This document shows, in pieces, positions 19,561 to 31,839 of a stretch of 64,000 nucleotides of DNA (positions are counted from its first letter, which is position 1; every line of letters begins with the position of its first letter). The position numbers were made by a program, and so were the translations under genes. The notes under the pieces are model-generated. The model made no database searches. It was not told the DNA's origin and was given only the letters and a program-made list of their open reading frames with translations. Where the stretch lies: contig OY998179.1 in NCBI GenBank assembly GCA_963921935.1, positions 25,479,114-25,543,113 of the forward strand, in the 5' to 3' direction. Source of the stretch: Galeruca laticollis (taxonomy: Eukaryota > Arthropoda > Insecta > Coleoptera > Chrysomelidae).

Positions 19561-20336
19561 TTCTTTTAAAACAGAAAGTATCGTTAGTACAAAACTGTTA
19601 AATGTAAAAACAAAAATACCACTATTAAAGAAGTCAGGTATATATAAACTCAAATGTCCAGAATGTAACGCTGTCTATTTGGGTCATTAGGAATTTTGAA
19701 ATCCGATACAGTGAACACTTACGAGCATACAGATTAAAACAACCAGATAAATCCCACTACGCAAAACATCTACTTGACACCAATCATTCATTGACACCTA
19801 ACACAAAACTAGAAGTGCTGCATATTTGTAAAAAGAAACAAGAACTGGATTTCCTTGAAGAATTGGAAATTAGAAGACATTTAAGAAATCCATAATATGA
19901 AGTTGTCAATGAACAGTTAAATCTAGGGAGTTCTCCACTAATAAACTGTCTTCTTAAGTGATAATTGTAAAGATCAGCAGATATAGTTTCCCTGGTTTCC
20001 TATATCATTGCACAGTTATACTGATCTTAATTGGAAAAATGTTATCCAGGATATCACCATAGAGCTAATAATATCTAAGCTTCAATATTTGTAATATCAC
20101 ATCTTCTTCTTTTTTCTATTAACATATATTAAGTCAATCACAAGTTAGGTCACTTCTTGGTCTAGCCAAAAATAACTACTAAACATCAGGTAGGCATCAA
20201 ATGAAATGTAACTTCTGTCATTCTGACGATGATATTGATTTATCGAAACAATTGTCAATTTTTTAGAATTTTCAATAACTTTTATTATATTGTGGAATTA
20301 ACTAGAAACCGTTAGTTTAATTTAAAACACTAATAT
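19561..20336 (+). mobile_element. Penelope-like element PLE-A, copy A3 (plus)
   Basis: Plus-strand sequence reads LLKKSGIYKLKCPECNAVYL, after one frame change NFEIRYSEHLRAYRLKQPDK, and on through the same C-terminus as A2 to a stop near 19962. The GIY and ...VYL/I-G pair is the catalytic signature of the GIY-YIG endonuclease that Penelope elements use for insertion. The reverse transcriptase is absent (5'-truncated). The tail continues to 20336, where the LTR of a Gypsy element begins. A2 and A3 are head to head, with the junction at 19553-19561. Confidence 0.88.
20216..20262 (+). ncRNA. Hammerhead-like ribozyme motif in PLE-A3
   Basis: CTGACGA at 20223-20229, helix II GATA (20231-20234) with TATC (20241-20244), GAAA at 20245-20248, helix III C...G, cleavage triplet GTC at 20254-20256. 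ATT (20220-20222) pairs with AAT (20257-20259). Same arrangement as in A2. Self-cleavage is inferred, not shown. Confidence 0.55.
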
Positions 20337-20337
20337 A

Positions 20338-20780
20338 AAATCAGTGTTGAATAAACAAATATAAGCTGGGAACTTTTGGTGTAGGTACCTATTTGAGAAG
20401 ATCTAGTGTCCAGAATGCAGTGTCGAGGTGTCGACATCATATGTAGAAGTGATGCAGAATTCCCGTCCGGTTTGCTGTGTCTAAGTGCCTAGTATTGCCA
20501 GCATTCGTCCGGTTTCATCAGGATTTCTGTGCACAAGCTGATGTTAAATTGTTTTATGAGGCCATTTAATTAAAATCTTTTAGATTATAATCTATAAAGT
20601 TGGACTTCTGTAAAATGATTCAAAGACAATTCTGCAGCAACTACATAACATTATCGTAATTTACAGGTTCCTTTGATTTATGTATTTGCATTTGTTGATA
20701 GGTTTGTTAAAGTATAAAAAAGAGGGATCTGATCAATTAAATTGTACAGTGAGTTTTGAGTTCATTTTAATTGTCTATGT
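20338..20780 (+). repeat. 5' LTR of Gypsy-type element
   Basis: The sequence from AATCAGTGTTGAATAAACAA, through GTCCGGTTTGCTG, GTCCGGTTTCATCAGGATTT and CTGTGCACAAG, to AAATTGTA recurs at 30195-30596 in the same order and orientation with about 80-85% identity. A TGGCGATTATC near 20782 may be the primer-binding site. Its left edge truncates the tail of PLE-A3. Confidence 0.8.
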
Positions 20781-21100
20781 AATGGCGATTATCAAATTTA
20801 TTTATAATTAGAATTATTCAATTTATTTCTCATTTTAATTAAAAAGGAAAAGAACTTGCAAAAGGTTATTGCTACAATTTTCTTCTTCTTTGTGATCATA
20901 AATATTTAGTCAAAACGGGTCTACTGTTCAGATTTAATCAGTTAATTGAGAAATATATAAACTCTCCCTGAAGTAAGAGTGATATAAGTACATACAGTGA
21001 AAATAAAATTTAATCCACATATTTTCAACAATAGCTTTGTACAAAAATTTAAATTAAGATTAATATAAATTATAATAAAGTAACCACATTACAAATTCCA

Positions 21101-22275
21101 CAATGAAAAACCCAAAGTCAAAATGTCACAAATTTATTTTATTATACTGAAGTGCTGAGCCACTACTTTCGGCCCAAAATGGCCATCTTCAGGCTACCAA
21201 GAATGTTTGGGTAAGGAAGAAAACATTAAACAATCTGTATATCTCACCTAAATGATGATAATTATTAGTGGGGCAACAAACGTCCACCCATAGCGCCGAT
21301 GAAGGGAAGGATGTAATTTAGGTTACTGGAAAGCGCAACAACTATAAACGCATGTTACCCCCGAAATAAAAGCTAACGATACAAATTATAGTAAAAGTTA
21401 GCGTGAACAAAATTTACTCTGTGAAAAAGAAGAAGAATAGTCAATAAACTAAAAGTAGTAGTCCAGTCAAAAGATAAAAAAGAAGATTATGACAGTAGTA
21501 TTTAACTTAAAAAGAGTGATTCAAATTGTAAACAATTGTTAATAAAGATATTTCTATAGTAACTTACATATAGTTGGTAAAATATTATTAACAGCGATTT
21601 TTACAATAACAATACTTGACAATATTAGAACTACCAAAAACAAAGGAATACACCAAACAATCAAAATGGGAGATTGAGGAAGATGTATGGATCTTTTGGT
21701 CTTAGTTGCTCATTAAGACAAACAGCGTTGTTATCAGAACTAATCCGGTTAATCTCGAAAATCTCGAGTAAATTCATCCTAGGACCTTTAAAGCACCTAT
21801 GTAATCTACACGCATCTGATATAGAAAAAATGTGGTTTTAAGATATAATATGATTTGCAAAAGCAGATGGTGAAGCAGGTGAGTCAGTATTTAGAAATCT
21901 TTTAACAAAACTAAGATGTTCTTTAATTCTAGTGTATAACAAACGACCAGACTGACCGATATAGACAGCATTACAATCCTGACAGCTCAATTTATATATA
22001 CCAGGAGAATGTAACGTCGGAACAGAATCTTTGGTGTTGCGCTTTCCAGTAACCTAAATTACATCCTTCCCTTCATCGGCGCTATGTGTGGACGTTTGTT
22101 GACCCACTAATAATTATCATCATTTAGGTGAGATATACAGATTGTTTAATGTTTTCTTCCTTACCCAAACATTCTTTGTAGCCTGAAGATGGCCATTGAG
22201 GGCCGAAACTAGTGGCTCAGCACTTCAGTATAATAAAATAAATTTGTGACATTTTGACTTTGAGTTTTTCATTGT
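21101..22275 (-). mobile_element. Penelope-like element PLE-B with inverted 240-bp ends
   Basis: Arms 21101-21340 and 22036-22275 are inverse copies and flank a minus-strand endonuclease. Each arm carries CTGAAGA, GGCC...GGCC and GAAA (22183-22208 on plus, 21192-21167 on minus), a hammerhead-like core. In the left arm the expected GGCTC follows with a possible G-C helix III. The unit sits in the leader region of the Gypsy element, between its 5' LTR and gag. Confidence 0.8.
21661..22053 (-). pseudogene. Penelope GIY-YIG endonuclease
   Basis: Minus strand from 22053: PTLHSPGIYKLSCQDCNAVY, then IGQSGRLLYTRIKEHLSFVK, then SPSAFANHIIS, a stop at 21840-21838, then NHIFSISDACRLHRCF and NRISSDNNAVCLNEQ. 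GIY, then VYIGQSGR, then the R--EH are the GIY-YIG motifs; CQDC is the Penelope-specific Cys pair before the second motif. One nonsense codon; no RT upstream. Confidence 0.9.
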
Positions 22276-22602
22276 TGTAATACTAGTCACATTTGAGGTA
22301 TGGATGAGATATTACTTTTATATTACAAATTGTAGCAATCAACGTGGGACCCTCAAATTTTAAGGTGAATTATTTTGACTAGCAAACAATAAAATTTTCA
22401 TTATTAGTAAACAGCAACAAACTCTAAAATTTTAATTTAATAACAACAAAGCGTCCTTAAATTGCAACTTGAGTAGTTAAATACCATCTATTTTGATTAA
22501 TTAATCTGACAAAATGCATTTACTTAACAGAAAACTTCCTGAATCTCAGGATGTTCATAGTTCTGATGAATCACCGAAGAAACATTTACACAGAATTCAG
22601 AC

Positions 22603-24073
22603 ATGGGAGAGGCAAGTATAACAAGGCAAGAATATCCACAAATTGCGATTTATGAGGAACATGTAAAAAATATAACCAATTAATTGGAAGAAAATAACTA
22701 GAATAAGACAAAAAACACAATAGAAACTAATAAAAACGTAGAGGAAATTAAAGAAAAGGTGTTGAGGAAATTTGAAGGAAACGATAAACGGATGAAACAA
22801 AGGATGGAGGAGAATAGTAGAGAAATAATAGAAATTGCTCATAAAATGGAGGAAAATTTGGAAGCACAGATCAGAGCAACTCAGGAAGAGGTATTTATTA
22901 TTAGAAGAGAAGTAGATACTGTTGGATTCAAAGTTCGCCAGGAATAACGATCAGTAACTATATAAAATGAGTTAACGGGACATAAATTAGAGAAGAAAAG
23001 AAATAAATAAAGTAGAAAATAATAGTCAAGAACAGTTAGGAAGATTAAAACAACTTGTAAATGAAAATTGACAGCAGATAACAAATTTGGAAAAATAAAT
23101 ACAAGAAGTACAGAAGACAGAATAGATGAAATTCAGGATAGAAAATAGAATAAGGCAACTAGAGGAAGGTTTAAGAAGTGAATCGGAGAATAGAGTAGCA
23201 CGGGAAAGAGCTGTAATGACAAGTTATAATAATCAACGTACACTTAAAATTGATGGGAAAATCAAAAAAGTTCACCGAAAGATAATCATAAATATTTTAA
23301 GAAACATAATAAGTTTAAATCTACCTCTTCAGAATCTGAGCGAAACCATAAGAGAAAACTTAAATGAAAATGCTCTACTATGGTTTGCAAGTAGGAAACT
23401 AAGCATAAATAACTTTGAAGATTTCCAACAACAGTTCTTGAATCTCTATTAGGGAGGAAATACGCAATTATTAGCCGGAGAACAATTATACTTTGGACGA
23501 TTTGACCTTAATAGAATAGGGCGACATCTATAAATAATAACGCACATTGTACATTTTGGTACAGCATGTCCACCCACCTATGAGGGCAGATGAGGTAGCG
23601 GTGTACATAGCAAGACAATTCAGAACCGACATGGCAAAAATATTAATAATATGAATCAATTTACAAACTACTTGCAACGAAGTGAGAGAATCATGAACAG
23701 AAATAACAATGACAGAAATAATAGAATTAATAATAATAACCAAAATTGAAACAATTATGAACTTGAATGATAACTATTTTAACAATAATAGCTACAACTA
23801 TCCTAACTTGAGATATAATTGTAACAGATACATTTATGATAATGGCATCAGAAATCAGGCAAGGTATTGGGAAAATAATGACAATAGACGCCAAGAACAA
23901 GGAAATAGATCGAGAAGAAGGAACTCAGAAGTGGATATTAATCCAAGAAATAGACAGGTGAATTTCCAGAGAAATAAAAGAAGTTTATAAAAAGAAGGAA
24001 GAGAGAGAAGAGGAAATGTAGATAATCAGAATCAAGAAGAGAATAGCGAGAGTATCTCTGTTCAGAATTTTTA
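22603..24073 (+). pseudogene. Gypsy-type Gag, Lys/Glu/Asn-rich
   Basis: ATG at 22603 opens MGEASITRQEYPQIAIYEEH. It is followed in shifting frames by charged, coiled-coil-like sequence (22759-22947: VLRKFEGNDKRMKQRMEE...), a capsid-like segment (ISLNLPLQNLSETIRENLNE, then ALLWFASRKL, then FEDFQQQFLNLY; 23270-23452) and an Asn/Arg-rich nucleocapsid-like tail (23709-23990). Many stops. Position between the LTR and a protease/RT region supports the gag assignment. Confidence 0.6.
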
Positions 24074-24184
24074 ATTGCGCACGATTCAAACAAAAACCTG
24101 TTACTATGCAACTATGAATATCCTAGAGAATTTATAACAGAAGAAACAATAGCTTGTTCAAATCAAATAAATTAATAATTATAA

Positions 24185-25400
24185 GTGCAAACATTGGAAA
24201 CTTAATTATAATGTATTAATTGATGCAGGTTCAGGGGCAGTATAAATAAATAAATGATTAGAATTCCGAAATTAAATCGTATTGGTGCAAACAACAAAAA
24301 GCTGTATGATGTTAATAAATTGTTGAATTTAAAAGTAGATATAAATAAATTACATGAATTTCAATTTTTGATTTATTAATAGTACCATATTTGGAAGTAG
24401 ATGTCATACTAGGAACTAATGAATTGAGTAAACATAACGCGATAATAAATTTTAAAAATAAGAAAATTAAGATAGGGAAGAGTTGGATAGATTTTATTGA
24501 AATAGAGAGAAATGTAGAATTAGAGGAAAATAAATTGGTGCACAGCAAATGAAGTTTATTTATATAATAATGAATTATGTATCAAGGGGAATACGTATGA
24601 TGAGTTGAAGAATAAAGGTATAAATGAATATTTTGATGTAATTTAATGCCATGAGGAATATAAAGGAGAAGTTTTACAATTATTATTGAAACAAAAGAAT
24701 TTAATCAATAAAGAGACAAGAGTTGCTAGTAATTATGTGCACAAAGAAAGATGAAGTCAATTAATAAATTACAAAAATGCTTGCTTATAGAATTAAACAA
24801 TACTAAATTCATAAATTCTATAGTAGTTGTTAAAAAACGTAGATTATATTTAGATGCCAGAATAATTAACAAATACACAGAAGCACCAATGATAGTAGAT
24901 GTAAATATAGGTAGAATTACTTTAGCTACAATTTTTTCAAAAATAGATCTTAAGCATAGTGATTGGCTGATTCCTCTTCATAGGGATTGACGCAAGTATA
25001 CAGGTTTTATAATAGATGGAATAGTCCATTCATTCTTAGTTGTGCCATTTGGATTGCAAAGTACGTGCTCGGCACTAGTCAAGGCACTATATGTAATGCT
25101 CAATATGAAAAATTCTATCTTCAACACACTGATGATATCTTAAGATTTTCAAAAGATGAACAACAGCATAAAATACATCTTCAAACCATTCTTGAAGAAT
25201 TAAGATGAGGCAGGTCTAAAAATAAATATCGAAAGATGTAAATTTTATAGTCATTTAGGATTTTACATAAATGAAGTAGGCATTACTATGGATTCGGAAA
25301 GAGTGGAAACAGTTGAAAATTATATGAGACCATACAATTTAAAAACATTGAGGGGGTTGTTGGGTATGATGAATTATTTTAAACGGGTCATAGAATCCAT
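24185..25400 (+). pseudogene. Gypsy Pol part 1: protease and reverse transcriptase
   Basis: LNYNVLIDAGSGAV near 24207-24240 matches the retropepsin L-D-T/A-G-S/A motif. The RT region follows: LYLDARIINKYTEAPM, then FSKIDLKHSDWLIPL (fingers/palm with the first Asp), then in another frame KYTGFIIDGIVHSFLVVPFG and LQSTCSALVKALY. The YxDD block near 25125 is blurred (TDDILRFSKDE). Next come GLKINIERCKFY, LGFYINEVGITMDSE and NLKTLRGLLGMMNYFKRVIE. Broken by many frame changes and cut at 25401 by a DNA transposon. Confidence 0.8.
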
Positions 25401-28248
25401 TTCACGAAAGTCGAAGGAACCTGAATTTGGAACATTGACGATCACAGGAACCAAATTCTGTCTTGTTTATCTAGATTGCTTAGTAACGACCACTGGCCGA
25501 GAACAATGATTTATGTCAATAGCCATTTTATTATTTGATATTTTTGAGGTTGCGTTTGTGTATCAGATTTCATTTATTTGTTGAATATTTTTGACTTTAT
25601 ATATTTCAAGACGTTTAGCTAGTTTATAAGTGAGCGTCATGTGTTTTATTTAATATAAAAACATGTGATTTTGATCTGTAGACTTCATATCTTGATCTGG
25701 TTTTGATATGTGGAAAAAGCCAAATAAGTACATTCATTCTTCATTTTTACAGTGCAAATGTCACTGGTTTTTAATAATTATATTTTTAAATTGCAGTGAG
25801 CGAACTCTAAGAGCCACTGGTGTGTAAAAGTGCTTACACCAGAATTAAAAAGGAATTCTTAGCAAATAAAATAGGCGCATCTACATCCTTCGGATCTCCT
25901 CGACAATATAGACCAAGTAAAAAAAGGCACTGAAGCGCTAAGGTTTGGAGAACTGCAAATGATTCGGGATATCATTTACAATCTCTACATCCTGGAGAAA
26001 AGGACTCATACTTGAAATTGTAAGTTTTATAAAATTAACTAATAATAAAGATTTTCGAATTAATTACAAGAAACGTTTGCCAGTTTACTTTTGGTACAAT
26101 TTTTAAGATAGAACTTCTTTTAATAGTGTTTGAGAAAAATAGTTTTATATTTAAGTATAAATATATTCATTTTTTCCAGTTATTCTCCAGAAAGTAAACA
26201 TTGTTTTACTCGAGTTCACTGTAAGTAAAACTTCTTTGTGGTGGCTGCTAAAAAGTATGGGTTTTAGGTAAGTAGTTTTCACTAGTTACTGAAGATGGAA
26301 ATGTGAAAATTATTTTGTGAATGGGGTAAAATGTTGAACAAGTGGAACAAATTTATTATCAGAACAAAAATTAGAATGAAACTACAATAAATATTGAAAA
26401 ATTAAAAATATTAGTATGTAACATGCATAAGTATTTAATTAAAAACAATGCCTATTGTAGTTGGCAGCGCACACAAGAAAGGTGATTATGGAATCGCATG
26501 ATATTCGCTTTAAAAGAATTAATTCATTAGACAATATTATTCAATATAGAACCGAAGACAGGAATATTGTGTAAACTGATGAAACACACATCCACACCTC
26601 GCATGGGCAATCATAGGGATGGCACGATGAATTAGCAAAAGGTTTGAAATTAGTTAGGAAGACATTTTTTCTGAAGTATCTGTTCAAGAATGGTGTTCTA
26701 TTTGTGAAAATGTGAAGAAATGTGGATCTGAATGGATTGAAAAACAACACATTTTTGATGATGCTGTAGATTCTCTAAGTTTAATATAAATACAGGATCG
26801 TCTGACTAGTGTTATCTAATTTCTTAGTGACTCTGAAAGCGATTAGTAACACAGGTCTAAAAGAAGACATTAATTCTCACGAAGTTAATATCAGTCATTA
26901 TGTTTTATATTTTAGAAGTATGGAAGAATTTACATCTTGGAGATGATTACAGAACAGAGAAGTTGATTATTGTCGCAGGGACATAAAAAAACTTGCAAAT
27001 GGAAAATAATCCAGTCAAATGGTACATCCCTTTTATTATAATTGCTTAGTTTTCATTAATGTACAACGTTAGGATTTTTTCTTCGTATAACAAACGTAAT
27101 ATAAAGATCTGTGGAAGGAAGCATCCATAGTCGTGGAATGTGTTCATCAAGAATTAATGTTTACATTGAAAGTGATAGTATCTACTTAATCAGTCAACTA
27201 CAATTTTAATATTGTAACATACTAGTTATTATAATTCAAAAAAATATAAATAACAAGAAGAAATAATCACGGAAACACATGTGGGACACAAAGATGAAAT
27301 ACGTGCCATAATATTGAAGAACCAACTGAAAATAGTGTAGTAAATTCAGCATGTGTTACAACTGACAGGGTATTGCAGGAGAATGAGTTTGTTTCGGGTA
27401 CTACCAGCAATACATTAGAAAAATATTTTTTTATAGCTGACATCCATAACTAAATTTAATTATCAAAAAGAAGTAAAGCATTTTATTGAAGAAAGGCCCA
27501 GCGCACAAGCTTCACTTATCTTAGAAAAAATAAGAAAGGTAATTGTGTAATTGAAATTACATAATTTTTTTTCAAAAAAATGCTTTAACGGAATATTATT
27601 TCAAAAATTAATGATTTCATGAACAATTTAAACTAAGAACCATTGGCAACATTCAATAAGGCATTTGAAAAATTAAAAATTCATGTCATGCAAATTCCAG
27701 AAGAAGAGGAAGTTTGTAAAATAATAAAAACAGATAAGCATGCATTATATCCTAATGAAAAATAGAATGTGTATTTAAATCTTTGTGTAAGGGTATTTTG
27801 TTTATAATTATAATTATTTTATGTCAAATTGGAATTTTTCTACCTCTATTTCTCATAAATTAAAATAAACAATTTTATAACATCCTATTTTGTGTTTTTG
27901 TCGCCTTTTTTGATACCTAAATTATGTACCTACGTACGACTTGAGATAAGTTTACAAATTACTTTGTTTTTAATAAAAATACGACACATCATTAAACTTT
28001 TGGTAGTGTTCATTTTTCCTAACCATAACCTAAGCAACATAGCGGTAAACTTTGAATAAACCGCCAATCTTCAAAGCAACTGTCATATCATGATAAATAA
28101 ATGATTATTATTAATATTCTAATTTTGTGTTAACCTACAAAATGTGAGATCGTTACGCGACTGATTTTCAATTTTACAAAATGGCGGTGGTTTTGACAAC
28201 AAGTTGGCGAATACGAATGAAACTTCAGGTGGCTTCAACTTTCGTGAA
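25401..28248. mobile_element. TIR DNA transposon inserted in Gypsy pol
   Basis: The left end TTCACGAAAGTCGAAGGAAC and the right end (reverse-complemented TTCACGAAAGTTGAAGCCAC) are inverted repeats extending through ACCTGAA. Inside are remnants of a DDE transposase on the plus strand. The Gypsy frame stops at the left end and RNase H resumes beyond the right end. No convincing target duplication was found. Confidence 0.7.
25820..26765 (+). pseudogene. DDE transposase remnant inside the TIR element
   Basis: Readable blocks: LRFGELQMIRDIIYNLYILE (HTH-linker region, about 25950-26010), VLLEFTVSKTSLWWLLKSMG (about 26195-26265), and DETHIHTSHG followed by GWHDELAKGLKLVRKTFF (about 26575-26670). 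The last block resembles the D-ET-(Y/W)-V-H-(T/S)-H-x--GW-D--x-GL region of an insect IS630-like DDE family, with the first catalytic Asp in DET. Intron-like sequence separates the blocks; stops are frequent. Confidence 0.55.
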
Positions 28249-28254
28249 ACGAAC

Positions 28255-29776
28255 TCTACCAAATTTATCTGAAAAGGAAATTCCACTAATTAAATTATTA
28301 CATAAAGGGGGAAATGGAAATTAAATTGGAAATTAAGATTTTCTCTGCTAGGTAATCATTTTAAAATAGAAACTGACAATCAAACTATGCTATCAATATT
28401 AAATAATAAATTTGGCAATAGCAAAATTCATAAATGTGCACTATTATTGCAAGAATATGATTTTGAGATACAATATATACCGGGAAAATCAAACGTATTG
28501 GTAGATGCTATTAGTATAACGGAGGGGGTGAAAATAATAACAGCAAAAATGTCAAAATTGGGGTTAATCTTTTCGAAAATATTTCGGGAATGATTTCAAA
28601 ACAAACCTTAGTGAGGGATCAAGAACAGCTTACCGAAAAAAAAAATTTAAAGCTATGAAACGAAATGGCACATGGATTAAATTATTTGGAGATAATAAGT
28701 TGTATATAACTTCACAAAAATTTGCAAAAGAAATCATGCCACAAATTCATTAAGATTATATTCACATAGGAACTAAAAAGCTATGGGCAATATTTGGAGA
28801 AAATTACTTAGATATCAAGAATAATATTTAACTATCGCTAAAGAAATCACAAGAACTGTCATTTATGTCAATTGGGAAAAGAAAAGATCAAACATAATGA
28901 AATTTTTTTCCAAAATCAGTCATAGCAATACAACCTTCAGATGTCATAGCAATAGATTTTGTTTCTAATTTAGTTACAAGTAATCAATGGTCAAAACACT
29001 TGACGGTAATTGTGTATGTATTTTCTAAATTCATAATTTTATATCCATCAAAGAAAACTAATACAAACACAGTACTTAATAACATGAAACATGATTTTAT
29101 AAACACATTCAAATTTTTGATAAACACACACACGGTAAACCTAATAATTTTATAATTGACAATGCCATGTATTTCAATACTAAAAAGATCAAAAGTGTAT
29201 TTAAAAGAGAAGAAGGTATATCAAAGACATAACTAAATATGTATGATTACTTGTATATGCAAAACACAGAAAAATTGGAAGACATAGCACAAGAAGTAAT
29301 AAACAGTATTCCAAATGATAATACAAGAAGAAATTCCGATGTACTTATTCAAACAAAATCTACCAAATAGACCGTGGACTATGACTCAACCAAATTATCA
29401 AGAATTTTTAAAAAGGGTAAACTTATCTTAAAGTTAGATAGGGCAGCAAATAATGATTTTAAAAGACAAAATGAAAATACAAATAAATTTACTAGTTTTA
29501 AAAAGAGGGATTTGATAATTGTCAAAATTTTTAGAGTAGCAAACTTAAAGAAAGGAAGGTGTGCAAAATTACAACTACTTTATGAAGGACCTTATAGGTA
29601 CGGTTAATAATGAGAATGGTATTAATAGTTACGAATTGATAGATATAGGAATAAACAAAATAAGAGGTATATTTAACATTTCTCAAATATACCAGAATTA
29701 TAAAAATAATCCTCAAATGAAAGTATTTGTAAAAATAAGTAATTTTTTTTATTTCCAAGACAGAAATAAATAAAAT
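28255..29776 (+). pseudogene. Gypsy Pol part 2: RNase H and integrase
   Basis: RNase H end: NHFKIETDNQTMLSILNNKF, then IHKCALLLQEYDFEIQYIPG, then KSNVLVDAIS. The integrase core follows: HIGTKKLWAIFGENYLDIKN, then VIAIQPSDVIAIDFVSNLVT (first Asp), KHLTVIVYVFSKFIILYPSK and NTNTVLNNM, later FKKRDLIIVKIFR and LLYEGPY (C-terminal region). Numerous stops. With 24185-25400 it shows the Gypsy order PR-RT-RH-IN. No env-like gene was recognised between 29776 and the 3' LTR. Confidence 0.82.
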
Positions 29777-30192
29777 TTTAATGGGAAATTGTCATAGGCA
29801 CACGAGATGCCAAATATTTTCCTAAAATAATTTAAAATAATAATAATTTTATGCTGTACTCACAATGGTAGTAAAATATTTAACAATTCATAATTTAACA
29901 GCTGCCAAAATTAATATTTGAATGACAAACAAGGAACAAATATTTTAGATCACATACTATTAAAATATAGACGGAATTTCTTTAGATGAAACTAATTAGT
30001 AACAAAAATAAACACTTATTGGATAATTTCAATATAAAATTGTACACAAGAAAGTAAACAGGAATATAAATAATTTACAGGATTAAATGTAAACAATGTT
30101 TAAATGATTCAAGTTGTAAAATCACGAATTGAAAATCATTTGCGAATACAGTAAAATTTAAAAGATAATAACCAAAATAAGTAAATAAATTA
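29777..30192. other. Non-coding stretch before the 3' LTR
   Basis: AT-rich, no recognisable reading frame. The last bases before the LTR are not a clear polypurine tract. Confidence 0.35.
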
Positions 30193-30194
30193 TG

Positions 30195-30596
30195 AAATCA
30201 GTGTTGAATAAACAATTAGTGCAAGAAACTTTTGTTGTACCTACTGGAAAGAATCTAGTGTCTAGAAGGCAGTGTCGACATCATATGTAGGACTGATGCA
30301 GAGTTTCCGTCCGGTTTGCTGCTAGCATTGTCAGCATCCGTCCGGTTTCATCAGGATTTCTGTGCACAAGGTGATGTTAAATTGTTTTATTTGGCCATTA
30401 AAATGAAAAAAAATTAGATTGCAATCTATAAAAATGGTATCCTGTAAAATTATTCAAAGACAATTTTGCTACATTTATATAAAATTATCGAAATTAATAG
30501 GTTCCATTGATTTATGTATTTGCATTTATCGATAGGTTTGTTAAAGTATGAAAACGAGAGACCTGATCAATCAACTCTAAATTAAATTGTAGGGTA
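30195..30596 (+). repeat. 3' LTR of Gypsy-type element
   Basis: Second copy of 20338-20764: AATCAGTGTTGAATAAACAA through TCCGTCCGGTTTGCTG, CATCAGGATTTCTGTGCACA and GATTTATGTATTTGCATT to AAATTGTA, after which it diverges. About 15-20% divergence between LTRs implies an old insertion. Confidence 0.8.
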
Positions 30597-31244
30597 GACC
30601 GGGGAGAAGAGTCATTTGCCGCCATTTTTAAAATTAAACGAAACGCATGCTACGCCAACATTACCAGATCATGTCTATACCGCTTCCAGCCGAACACATG
30701 CGTTCAATGTTGCCAGAAATTCAGAATTTTCATCATTATGCAGAATTTTAACCTCCAAAAAGAGCTAATGGGGAAAATAAGAATATTTTACGAAAACCAC
30801 CAATATATGAAAAAATGTTTTAAATTCACATGTTTTTGCAACTATTTTATTCATTTCGTATGCCTTCTGACATCTTTCGGTAGAATGGTTTAGCTACGAC
30901 TCGAAATTATTGGCAATTTGACTTCGAGATGGTAACCTACCTACTTCAGAACTCAGGAGTTTTTTTGTTTGTTTTATGGCCTTACCAAAGTTTACGAAAT
31001 ATAAAATAAAAATACTTTACACACCACTGCAGAAATATGAAGAATTTTTTAATTTTTAAGGTTAAATTGAAGAAAATTAATATTAAGAATCTGGCAACAA
31101 TGCATGCATTTAGTGTCGTGTGAACGAGAGGAAGCATCTTTTTTGATTTATGCTGTTGTCTATTTTTGTTCTGCAACAGTTAGTTTTTATCGAATTTGAA
31201 CCAGGTAAGATTGCTCTGATACATTTTTTATTATTTTTTGTTGC
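30597..31244. other. No recognisable gene
   Basis: Mixed-composition sequence with no domain that I recognise. Confidence 0.3.
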
Positions 31245-31520
31245 AGTTGAAAAAACCCGGTTAGATTTTTGTTACCAAAATGCTAGCACATATAAAGGGC
31301 ACCTAGCACAACCTAGCACAACAATTTTTATAGCTAGCACACCAACGGCTCACAATAAAAATGCTTTAGAATTCGGGTAGGGCCAGGTTAACGCTAGTCC
31401 CCTCTGGTTGGAATTTTTTCGCCAAAATGCTAGCAAAAAGAACAGACACCTAGCACAACCTAGCACAAAAATTTTAATAGCTAGTACATAAACAATGCTT
31501 TTGAATTCAGGGGGGGGGGG
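31245..31520 (-). repeat. GCTAGC minisatellite array, left, inverted
   Basis: About two units containing AAAATGCTAGCACA, CACCTAGCACAACCTAGCAC, ATAGCTAGCACACC and GGCCAGGTTAACGCTAG. These are the inverse of the units at 33229-33780. It ends in a run of G (31511-31522). Confidence 0.85.
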
Positions 31521-31621
31521 CGTCTGCGAAATAATACTATGGTTAGACGAATGAATGAAAATGTTGGATGTATTTGTCCCTAAACATCATTTTCCTATAA
31601 AAATTGCCCCTAAAAAGATGT

Positions 31622-31834
31622 TGCCAGATTGTGCGTGATATCTATATTTACCCATCTAGCAGGGTATTTGATTAATTAATAATTAACTATTATTTATCTA
31701 ATAATTATCTATTTATTTTCAATTAATGCCAGATTGTGCGTGATATCTATATTTTCCCATCTAGCAGGGTATTTCATTAATTAATAATTAACTATTATTT
31801 AATTAATAATTATCTATTTATTTTCAATTAATGC
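31622..31834. repeat. Tandem duplication, 2 x about 107 bp
   Basis: GCCAGATTGTGCGTGATATC with the following ATTAATTAATAATTAACTAT and ATTTATTTTCAATTAATG recurs directly from about 31729, differing at a few bases. Confidence 0.85.
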
Positions 31835-31839
31835 TAAAA

